Positions 11,373 through 19,704 of a stretch of DNA of 34,293 nt are shown piece after piece (within the stretch, counting starts at the first letter, position 1; the number at the start of each line of letters is the position of its first letter). The notes under the pieces are model-generated. The model searched no databases, had not been told where the DNA came from, and worked only from the letters and a program-made list of their open reading frames with translations. The translations under genes and the position numbers were made by a program. This DNA comes from Trichoplax sp. H2 (lineage: Eukaryota > Placozoa > Uniplacotomia > Trichoplacea): NCBI GenBank assembly GCA_003344405.1, contig NOWV01000371.1:1-34293 (forward strand), read 5' to 3'.

Positions 11373-11903
11373 TTATTGGAAAAGCGTATAAGCAGTGATG
11401 CTAAATCAATTATCAATCTGCTGATATAATCTATTGATAAATCTAATATTGGCAGCTAATTAGAGGGATTGGTTAATTTATGTTAGATTGAATACTACGA
11501 TATTATGGCCTGATCTGGTCTCATTATACATCTATCGTTTATCCGATACTAATATGGAACACATTAATATTAATTCTGCACAAAAGTTTCAGTAGCTTCG
11601 TACATGAAACGCATGTTTGATCAGTTCTATCTTTTCCTACTCTAAAATTTTTTGCTGATTTAGGAGAAATAGTTTTTATCAAAGTGTAATGTAATGAAAT
11701 GAAATATGTAGAGATCAAGCTACGAAACTTTAACAAACTTTGATTCTACTTTCGTTGCACTCCGGTCGACTTAACGCTAATACTTTGACACTAAATAAAA
11801 TTTGGGGAAATAACCGAACAACAATTTATTTCAAAACAAAAATGGAGAGAAGTATAAACCAAACAACCTTACAAATACTTAGCTTTAAGTATTATTAAAA
11901 TAA

Positions 11904-12110
11904 ATGACAGACTTAAAAACTGTCAACGACCAAACAACCTTTCAAAAAGAAGAACGTTTTAACTTACGACAATTCGACCCCGAAGGCCTTTTAAATTCAA
12001 CAAGTTCTTCAAATAAAATCTTCTTCTACTCTCTCTCTAAATTTTCTAATTGCACTATCATTTATAGGCTTCGTAGAGCCGTCAGATATCTCTTATGCAT
12101 AGGCAAGTAA
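11904..12110 (+). other. Small open frame in a compositionally distinct island
   Basis: A 68-codon ATG frame in a stretch (about 11.82-12.13 kb) rich in acaacc and ttcttc words, unlike its flanks. The start sits in a perfect hairpin (tgacag, 9-bp loop, ctgtca) at 11904-11924. A related word, aaccaaacaacctt, occurs ~75 bp upstream beside another ATG. I do not recognise the product and cannot show that it is expressed. Confidence 0.2.
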
Positions 12111-13031
12111 TAAACGGAGAAGAAAGAGCCACTGGATAGGCTTTGTATGTAAGCCTCCAAATTTATATTAATTTAAATTACTGATCTAGCACCGTTAGGT
12201 GCTGATCTTTTGCAATAACTAAACTACTTTAAAAAAACTTGAATAATCTATGACAGTACCGGTATAAATCTTACTGTATATTGTGGGAGGAACTCAATTT
12301 TATTAACAAGAAACAAATTTACGGTACCGTATGATCAAGCTGATTTATTAAATCTAAAATTTATCGACGTTTGCAATCGATTTAGGTGTTAGTCGTATGA
12401 TATCATTAGCGTAGATGGCCAAATGACTGACGATGGTTGTATCTATAGAATCTGTATGGTCTAACATATACAGTATGTTTAAAATCGTAAATACTTCTAC
12501 CTAATAAGTAACATGCAATGTTCTGTAATCAAAGGATCAAAGTCAAAGATTAAACTTTAAATAGTGTTTTATTAATCGTAAATCATTTAAAGTGTAGCAG
12601 CTTTAATTTAAAGAGTAAGAGTATTATAAAACTTCTAATGCAGTAGTATAGTTGCCATTACATGACGACGAATTCTATAAACGCGTAAATATATACTTAT
12701 GGATACACATATTTTTGATTATGACATCACAGTCAAAGTAAAATACTTAATCTGAACATGATATTAGTTTGTAGCTTCATTCCGGATACTATACAATCTA
12801 AATTAAATTTGGTCTACTGGATATGCTGCAACATGATTAGCTGTAAATGATCAAGTATGTATCTATTATTAATAAAACGCACGATGTACGATGCTATTAA
12901 GCTACAATGCTATGGAAAGTAATTACTTTGTCATGCATCCACAAGATGGGCGCATCACATTACATTCGCAATTCAGCAGACATCATTAACTGTATCAGCT
13001 GCATATTTTAAGTTTAGAGTAGATTTACTAC

Positions 13032-14258
13032 TTACTCTTCATCAGATTCCCTTTTTCTTTCTGCTTTATTACTGCCAGCTGCTTCGTTGCATAACTTCTT
13101 GCATGTAGAGTTGCAAACTTGGCCGCACTGAAATTTTTTCAAGCTTTCTTTAAATTCTTCAATTTGATCTTCCTCAACCTTGATATAGTCTTCACTTTGA
13201 CGTTCATTACCTTCAGCATCAATGATTGTTGTGACGGTATGTTTCTGATCGCCGATAGTTTGTGTAATGACAGTTTTACTCTCACCATTTTGCTTCTTAA
13301 AAGACGACTTGTAATAAGCGTATTTATCTTTACCATTACTTTGAGTTCTACTTTCCGTATGAGATCTTGATGTAACGATATCTTGTGGGCGGTTAGCTAA
13401 TGATGAATTATCGTCGCTGGTTCGGTAGCATTCCTCAGGACAGGCTGAATAATCGTCCGATGTTGCTTCTCCAAATATATCAGCAAAGGTATACCATGGC
13501 CTGTCATTCAGCAATGAAAACCATGGGGCAATAACTTTCCTAGCGGTGGATTTTTTACTTTTACCGGTTTTACTTGTATTCTCTCCTGATGATGGCTTGC
13601 TCAAATTTGGCTCTTTGGCTGTCTCATCCTCTTTCTTGGATGCAGATTGCGATTGGCTCGACTTTTCCGTTGTACAACATTCCTTGGATGCTGCTTCCTT
13701 ACAAGTTGCATTACACTGTTTTGGAGCGGATCGTTGTCTTTCGGAAGGTAACAATCCGACAATTTTGTATTGACAAGGATGGTCATAATTACTAAACAAA
13801 TCATCATAGGCATCAAACCATGGATTAGAAGCCAGTGGAAGAGGGGAGTAATGGCTGCTTGAATAGCTAAAATAAAAATGCAGGAAATAAGATTGATACA
13901 TTTACATGTAGTACTCACTTTGATGGTTAAATTATGATTTCAACGTAATACTGAAGCTCGTCAATACTGAATGCGCCGAAATCGATACATGTCTCTCCAT
14001 TCGACAATCTGCTTTTCTTGGATCAAGACTGAGATTTGGTTACTACTTTGATTGCTAATGCATACTTTAAGTCGATTTTGCTAACCACTGCTGTAGTATA
14101 ATGATTGGCAACGATCACAGCAATTCTTTTATTATTGTTGGAAAGTGCAGTCTTTGCTCTACGTCATGCAGACGAACTTTTATAAAGTGCATATGGATTG
14201 CTTACCAGTATGGTGATTGATAGTAGCTATTTCTTGGGTAAACGATAGTATATGCCAT
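13032..14258 (-). CDS. MLF-like protein A, cysteine-rich paralogue
   Basis: Two exons: 14258-14206 (ATG, ends TG before gtaagc) and 13866-13032, joined across a 339-bp intron with acceptor attttag; total 295 residues. The open frame extends to an ATG at 13901, but that part is intron. Residues 1-60 are aromatic and proline-rich (YPRNSYYQSPY, DAYDDLFSNYDHP). The middle is low-complexity S/K/E. Residues ~195-270 carry KYAYYKSSFKKQNG and IGDQKHTVTTIIDAEGNE, then an acidic EDYIKVEEDQIEEF, which resemble the C-terminal region of myeloid leukemia factor proteins from memory. MLFs act with HSP70/DNAJB6 chaperones. A tail absent from paralogue B has cysteines spaced CX3CX3CX3C; two more CX3C motifs occur earlier (CNATC, CPEEC). 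The stop at 13034-13032 overlaps a donor-like gagtaagt, so a further 3' exon is possible. Confidence 0.8.
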
Positions 14259-14373
14259 TTTGAATGTACTAATCGTTAATTGTAGTGTGAATTGGAGCTT
14301 GGTGTATGTCTTTGCAGCGTTTGAAAACGTTTGCGAATTGGATTTCTGAATCCGATCGATCGGGATTTGCCAA

Positions 14374-14381
14374 TATTTATA
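14374..14381 (-). promoter_or_regulatory. TATA box of MLF-like gene A
   Basis: On the minus strand the sequence is cctataaatattgg, a strong TATA element 116 bp upstream of the ATG at 14258. Transcription would be expected to start near 14345. Confidence 0.65.
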
Positions 14382-14406
14382 GGCTTTGAAACTGCAATCT
14401 AGTCGC

Positions 14407-14414
14407 TTCTAGAA
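14407..14414. promoter_or_regulatory. Heat-shock-element core TTCTAGAA
   Basis: A perfect inverted TTCnnGAA, about 26 bp upstream of the TATA box of gene A. This is the HSF1 dimer half of a heat shock element; a third flanking unit is not perfect. Weaker related sites lie at 14585-14592 (GAAGCTTC) and 14600-14607 (TTCTAGAG). Confidence 0.5.
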
Positions 14415-14590
14415 TATACAATTGGCAAGATTATCATGAGTAATGCCATCGCTTCCATGTTTTTCATTAATGATGAAGCTGATTTGCTTATATACGGGCC
14501 AGAATTGGCGTAATTAGCATGAGTAATGCCGATTGCTTCCATATTTATCCTTGATGATGGAGCTGATTTGTTTTTATATGGGCAGAAGCT
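14412..14590. repeat. Two-copy ~83-bp tandem repeat in shared promoter
   Basis: catgagtaatgcc at 14435 recurs at 14518, followed in both copies by gcttccat, tgatg-agctgattt and tata-gggc. The copies differ at many positions. It lies between the two divergent genes and may be a duplicated regulatory segment. Confidence 0.8.
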
Positions 14591-15018
14591 TCCAGTCAAT
14601 TCTAGAGGATTTGTTCGGTAGACGCCCCCTTTTAGTTTTGTAGTGTAATTAGACAGGGTGACATATATTTTGCTGCAAACGTCTGATAGTAAGGTAAGGT
14701 TTAGAGAGTAGATTATAGTAAAACCACATAAAGTAGTTGTCGTAACTGGCCCATAGTATCTTGTAAAATCGTTGAAGAATCAAATTGATATCACCTATAC
14801 CGGTGGCGTCATGCGGTCCGTCTGGTCCAGGCCAAGTATACGTGTAATGGTATACTGTATGCTGTTTCAGGACGGTATAGGATTACTATAGAACTCCTAT
14901 TACACGTGATCGGTCATACTGTCTATAGTACTGTAATCACTGACCCTGTACTCTACAGTATTGCAGAACCAGGAGAAGTGTCACTATCCGTCCGGCTGCT
15001 GGCCGCTCGAATGGCCGA

Positions 15019-15031
15019 GAATGATCTGGAA
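15019..15031. promoter_or_regulatory. Heat-shock-element-like site
   Basis: GAATGATCTGGAA fits GAAnnTTCnnGAA with one mismatch (ATC for TTC). It lies 17 bp upstream of the TATA box of gene B, the usual place for a heat shock element. Confidence 0.45.
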
Positions 15032-15047
15032 AGCAAAATGGAAAATG

Positions 15048-15053
15048 TATAAG
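15048..15053 (+). promoter_or_regulatory. TATA box of MLF-like gene B
   Basis: tgtataagtaggggg is a TATA-like element 143 bp upstream of the ATG at 15191. Start of transcription is expected near 15080. Confidence 0.5.
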
Positions 15054-15190
15054 TAGGGGGCCAGCTTTGGCCCATTTGAGTCAGATTTATTTCATAATCG
15101 TTCCGCTGACCTAAGCGATCCATAGTTTAAGCCAGTTGGCTATTTTCTGGTTATCTCTTTTACTGCAGCTTCCGTTTGCAATTCAGAGCA

Positions 15191-16326
15191 ATGGCTTTCA
15201 CATTCTATTTTCCAGTAGAATCTGCTTCCGATAGAAGAAATGTCTACTGTCAATCACCTTGGTGGTAAGTTGATAGAATGCTAATAAGACATTTGACGAA
15301 TGCTTCTTCTATAGAAATAGGCATCAGTATAGTTGTTGCACGTATACTCTATAAGTATCGATATGATTCATCGATAAAGAATCTGTAGTTGCAGATATAT
15401 TCCTAGAAAATACGGTAGTATTATGAGCTATCTGCTGGTTTCCAATCGGATGACGCAATTAATATGCATAACCAAAAATGGATTTATGGTTATTTCTGTC
15501 ATTTTATAGGGGTTCAGTAAGCCACAATTCTCCTCTTGCGCTCACTTCCGATCTATGGTCGAGTCCTTATGATGATTTCTTCGATAGCTTTCGTCGCCCT
15601 TATCGATACAGTATTGTTAAGCGCAAGTTAAATCCCGCCAAGCGACAACAATCAGATACTGAACAGTATGTTGAAGATGCGGAAGAATCCGCTGCTGCTG
15701 ATGATAAATCGGGTCATAAAGAAGGGTCTAGCCCTTCGAAGGAAACATCATACAAGGAGGAAAATAGCGCCAAAAAATCACTACCAGCTACAAGTCAAGA
15801 TGACCAACAAACCAAAAAGGCACGCATCGAGGAAAGATTGCCATCGTCTAAGCGGAATGCTGGTAAAAAAAGTAAAAATAAAAAATCGGCAATCGCTAGT
15901 AACTATCGTGGGTTGGGACCTTGGTTACCAACGCTTGTGAGTAGACCATGGCACAACGTTGCTGATGTACTTGAAGATACGACCCCAGACAATATCTTTG
16001 GTTGGCATCATCAAAACGGTGAAAGCGATGACGAAAGTTCATCATCGGATAGCAATGCAAAAGATTTTGTAACATCTAAATCCTATATGGAAAGAAGAAC
16101 TCAAAAGAATGGCAAAGATAAATACACCTATTATAAATCCTCTTTTAAGAAACAAAATGGTGAGAATAAAACAGTGATTACCCAAAGTATCGGCGATCAG
16201 AAACATACTCTCACAACAATCGTTGATGCTGAAGGTAACGAACGTCGAAGTGAAGACTATGTTAACGTTGAAGAAGATAAAATTGAAGAATTTAAAGAAA
16301 GTTTGAAAAGATTCGTAGTGGATTGA
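15191..16326 (+). CDS. MLF-like protein B
   Basis: Two exons: 15191-15264 (ATG to TG before gtaagt) and 15510-16326 (acceptor attttatag), giving 296 residues. The intron interrupts the same codon position as in gene A, just after QSP[YW], which proves common descent. The ATG at 15478 is inside the intron. Order: aromatic N-terminus (SPYDDFFDSFRRPYRY), a lysine/serine-rich disordered middle, then from ~216 the conserved C-terminal block (KYTYYKSSFKKQNG, SIGDQKHTLTTIVDAEGNE, EDYVNVEEDKIEEF). Compared with gene A it lacks the CX3C cysteines and stops shortly after the conserved block. Its last codons and stop fall in sequence shared with the downstream repeat, so the 3' end looks replaced. No alpha-crystallin domain is seen. 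Likely a stress-linked chaperone cofactor if the MLF assignment holds. Confidence 0.82.
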
Positions 16327-16395
16327 GCCATTCTACCTAAAAAACTGTGCCATGAAATTAGCGTGTAGCAGAAAAGACGAATCTGACAATTAACA
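16310..16395. repeat. Partial repeat copy overlapping the 3' end of MLF-like gene B
   Basis: From attcgtagtg onward this matches the unit at 17249-17350 (attcgtcagtgagattgatgccattct; aaaactgtgccatgaaattagcg; aaaagacg; ctgacaatta) with small deletions. The gene B stop codon is inside the shared sequence. Confidence 0.75.
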
Positions 16396-16899
16396 GTGAC
16401 CTTGTTTTAAACGTAAAGTGTCGCGTAGTAAAATTCTATATTCATTATTTTGTACTTGGCAATGACCAAGTGATTGTCAGTAATATTTTATTAGCATATT
16501 ATGTTATTTATACGATAGCAGCATACTTACTATATGTTCTTGGTGACATTAAGTTAGATAGCTTCGTTTATCCTTCTATCATAATGAGGACATTTGTGCT
16601 TTGTGCTATGTATTCGTTAATACTTTCGTTCTGATAGTTTAGTAATATCCTGAATAATAGCACCAAATGCACTAACAATATCCAATCATGTAGAACCAGT
16701 TGCCATATAATATCCATGCGACTTCTAAATTAGCATTTTGCTGTTTATTTATTATTTGTATTACACGTTCTTGTGTTGATATACAAGAATAAAGAAATCT
16801 TTTATTTGAGCTACAATTGCAAAGCGCAATGATTGCTTCAGTAAGTTTAGACTTTTGTTTTGCTAGCTGATGGGATAAGGGAATACTCAATTTTTAGTA
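16396..16899. other. Non-coding spacer inside the repeat region
   Basis: No gene is seen. A perfect 6-bp-arm hairpin (acttgg, 6-bp loop, ccaagt) lies at about 16455-16472. The open minus-strand frame at 16672-16890 has no supporting signal. Confidence 0.4.
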
Positions 16900-17477
16900 G
16901 TGTATTTAAACTATACAGTATAGCATTGTACTTATGCTAGGAAGTGTACATACGTTGAAAGGTAATGTAGATATAAATTTTCTTTTTAATGTATCACTTT
17001 GTGCGGATTATACTGCCGTTCATTTAAACGGGTAATTTACTAGTATTTATAACTCATTCATGTTCAGTGTTACTACGACAATGAGTGGGTATAAATGTAA
17101 CTAGGAATATACTTTTCCCTACAATTTACTTTATTCTGCTATATAGCAGTATGTAGCTGTTTATACTTACATCTGCGTATTGTGTACCATAAGTCTTAAA
17201 ATTAATGAAGCGCTAGTAATCCATCGATGTCGCTTTTAGATAAGTATTCGTCAGTGAGATTGATGCCATTCTATCCATTAAAAAACTGTGCCATGAAATT
17301 AGCGTCGTAGCTATACTCTTGGAAAAGACGATAATCCTCTGACAATTATACCTATGATAAACGAATTCTGCAAGACAACTGCTATGAGATCTAGGGATCA
17401 CTGATCCAATTGATGGCGAAGTTCTGTAGAATTCATGAACTAATTTCATCAAGAAATTTTAAGTCAACTTTGAGTAC
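16900..17477. repeat. ~578-bp repeat unit, copy A
   Basis: Ordered matches to copy B (from 17478) include cttatg-taggaag, cgttcatttaaacgggtaatttactagta, ataagtctt, gctagtaatccat, and ggaaaaga-ataatcctc-gacaattatacctatgataa. It starts near a palindrome (ctatac a gtatag at 16911-16923) and ends in one 136-bp-type monomer from 17355. Confidence 0.88.
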
Positions 17478-17959
17478 GTGTATTTATACTATACTGTATA
17501 GTATTGCACTTATGTTAGGAAGCGTATATATTAAGATAATCTAGATATGAATTTTCTTTTTATGTGTCGCTTTGTGCACATTATGTTCCCGTTCATTTAA
17601 ACGGGTAATTTACTAGTATCTACAACTGATCCATTTCAATGTTTCTATAACAGCAGATGGGTATAAATATGTATAAATGTATACTGAGAATATGCTTTTC
17701 CCTGCACTTTATTTATTTCATTCTGCTATATGGCAGTAAGTAGCTGTTTGTACTTGTATTTGATGTATGAAATACTTAATCCTGAATTATGTCCCATAAG
17801 TCTTCAATTAATGGATTGCTAGTAATCCATAGATATCGCTTTTAGATAAATATTAGTTGGTGGGATTGAAGCAATCCTACCCATCAAAACTGAGCCATGA
17901 AACTAGTGTTATTACTATACCCTTGGAAAAGATTATAATCCTCAGACAATTATACCTAT
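17478..17959. repeat. ~578-bp repeat unit, copy B (before the satellite)
   Basis: Second copy of the unit at 16900. Its opening palindrome, arms atactatac and gtatagtat around one base, is perfect at 17486-17504. It runs directly into the expanded 136-bp array. No open frame or transposase is seen, so the unit is non-autonomous or simple satellite DNA. Confidence 0.88.
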
Positions 17960-19170
17960 GATAAACGAGTTCTCCAAGACTACTGGAAATGAGATCTTGG
18001 TATTATTGATCCATTTGATGTTGATGTTCCGTAGAGTTAATGAGCTAATTTCATCAAGTAGTTCCACACTAATCACTTATTTTATAAATGCTCATGATGA
18101 ACGAATTCTCCAAGACAACAGGAAATGACATCTTAATGTCATTGATCCATTTGATGGTGATATTTTGTAGAATGAATCAATTAATTTCAAGAAGAAATTC
18201 CTTACCAATTACTTATTCTACAAACGCTTATGATAAATGAATCCTTCAAGACAACCGGAAATGACATCTTGAGATCATTAATCCATTTGATAGTAATATT
18301 CCATAGAATGAATGAACTAACTCCATGAAGAAATCTCGTACTAATTACTTATTCTACATACGCTTATGATAAAACGAATCCTTCTAGACAACTGGGAATG
18401 ACATTTTCATATCATTGATCTAATTCGTGGTGCTGCTTTAGAGAATTAATGCAGTAATTTTAGGAAGAAATTCCATACCAATTACTTATTCTACAAATGC
18501 CTATGATAAACGAATCCTTCAAGACAACTGAGAAAGATATTTTAATATCATTAATCCAATTCGTGGTGCTGTTCTAGAGAATTAATGAAGTAATTTCATG
18601 AAGAAATTCCGTGCTGATTACTTGTTCTACAAACGCTTATGATAAACGAATCCTTCTAGACAACTGGGAATGATATCTTGAGGTCATTAATCCATTTGAT
18701 AGTAATTTTGCTTAGAATAAATGAAGTCATTTCATAAAGAAATTCCGTACTGATTACTTGTTGTACAAACGCTTATGATAAACGAATCCTTCTAGGCAAC
18801 TGGAAATGACATCTTGATATCATTAATCCAGTTCTTGGTGCTGTTCTAGAGAATTCATGAAGTGATTTCATGAAGAAATTCCGTATTAATTACTTGTTGT
18901 ACAAACGCTTATGATAAACGAATGCTTCTAGACAACTGAGAATGACATTTTAATATCATTAATCCAGTTCTTGGTGCTGTTCTAGAGAATTAGTGAAGTA
19001 ATTTCATAAAGAAATTCCGTAGTAATTACTTGTTGTACAAACGCTTATGATAAACGAATCCTTCTAGACAACTGAGAATGACATTTTAATATCATTAATC
19101 CAGTTCTTGGTGCTGTTCTAGAGAATTGATGAAGTAATTTTAGGAAGAAATTTGATACTAATTATTCTAC
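17960..19170. repeat. 136-bp satellite array, about nine monomers
   Basis: Monomers begin (gataaacgaat or close) at 17960, 18096, 18232, 18368, 18505, 18641, 18777, 18913 and 19049. Spacing is 136 bp, once 137. Each reads caagacaactggaaatgaca, then atcattaatcca, agaaattccgta and attacttgttctacaaacg. Later monomers (18505 onward) are closest to each other, as expected from recent expansion at that end. Confidence 0.95.
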
Positions 19171-19293
19171 CAAGGCTCAGCCTGCAGGCTTTTGCCATCC
19201 AATATTGTGTTGCATAATTGCATACTATAGAATAGTAGCTGTCCCATTTACTAGCGTTGAGATAAAGCTTTAGTAGAACACATCATCACGCAG

Positions 19294-19631
19294 TTTCCAA
19301 TGCAGCAATCGTAGGGAATTACATAGGGCGTCTTTTGCGATCGGCTTGCAGTCAATTCAGCCACAGGTCAAAATAAACTGATTTTAGACTTGCGCTGAGT
19401 GAGTGTATGAGTTACTATGGAGTAAGTTTGATGAATCATTCTGGCCTACAGTATGAATACTCAAAACAGTCATAGCGGCCATACTAAAAGTTGATAAAAC
19501 CTCGACGTTGCCTATAGAAATCGGTGGACGACCTCGATACTGTTGGACGTATGGCAGCCCCAAGTGATGCTATTTCAGCTGATGATTTATTGCAGCTAGT
19601 GGGCATTAGTGTACCTACAGTCTCCATTTAG
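19294..19631 (+). pseudogene. 3' exons of an unidentified gene, 5' part missing
   Basis: The last exon, 19518-19631 (acceptor gcctatag, stop TAG at 19629), encodes KSVDDLDTVGRMAAPSDAIS and a helical end. A 34-bp exon at 19388-19421 ends at a perfect donor gtaagt and joins in phase (LALSECMSYYG). Before it, 19294-19366 reads SNAAIVGNYIGRLLRSACSQ and also fits in phase, but the gap between these two is only 21 bp (gtcaaa...tttag), too short for a normal animal intron. No earlier exon is visible before the satellite that ends ~120 bp upstream. I therefore call a truncated gene. I do not recognise the protein. If 5' exons exist beyond the satellite, this would be a live gene with the array in an intron. 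Confidence 0.5.
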
Positions 19632-19704
19632 AATTCAACTGGATGGGAAATCAGTTATAACCTTATATTGCTGCAGGCTGTAAGGAACTTTAGAGGCATA
19701 CAAC

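Larger units (their letters stand above)
10044..13031. other. Intergenic region with diverged direct repeats
   Basis: No splice-supported gene is seen across ~3 kb. Two features stand out and are listed separately: a pair of diverged direct repeats about 657 bp apart, and an island at 11.8-12.1 kb with different word usage. Other short open frames here are what AT-rich DNA gives by chance. Confidence 0.45.
14259..15190. promoter_or_regulatory. Bidirectional intergenic region of the MLF-like pair
   Basis: 932 bp between the start codons of two head-to-head paralogues. Each side has its own TATA box with a heat-shock-element-like site within 30 bp upstream. The centre has the 83-bp tandem repeat and, at about 14870-14960, several ctatag-centred inverted words, including ggtca...tgacc arms. 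Confidence 0.55.

Noticed and set aside
11539-11736. 65-codon minus-strand frame with a C-x-x-C
   Set aside because: A single CVSC in a short frame, with no supporting context.
13119-13773. Several overlapping open frames opposite and within MLF-like gene A
   Set aside because: They are alternative-frame shadows of a real coding exon, with no splice partners or protein pattern.
13867-13901. ATG at 13901 as the start of MLF-like protein A
   Set aside because: It lies in the intron, just upstream of the acceptor attttag. A homologous first exon with ATG at 14258 and a good donor joins in phase, and the same holds for gene B.
15478-15509. ATG at 15478 as the start of MLF-like protein B
   Set aside because: The first 32 bases are a polypyrimidine tract and acceptor (tctgtcattttatag). 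The exon at 15191-15264 joins in phase and matches the first exon of gene A.
13032-16326. Calling the paired genes small heat shock proteins
   Set aside because: The N-termini and promoter elements are reminiscent, but there is no alpha-crystallin domain; the C-terminal block looks MLF-like instead.
17213-17452. 79-codon minus-strand frame inside the 578-bp repeat unit
   Set aside because: The same frame is broken in copy B, so it is not maintained as a protein.
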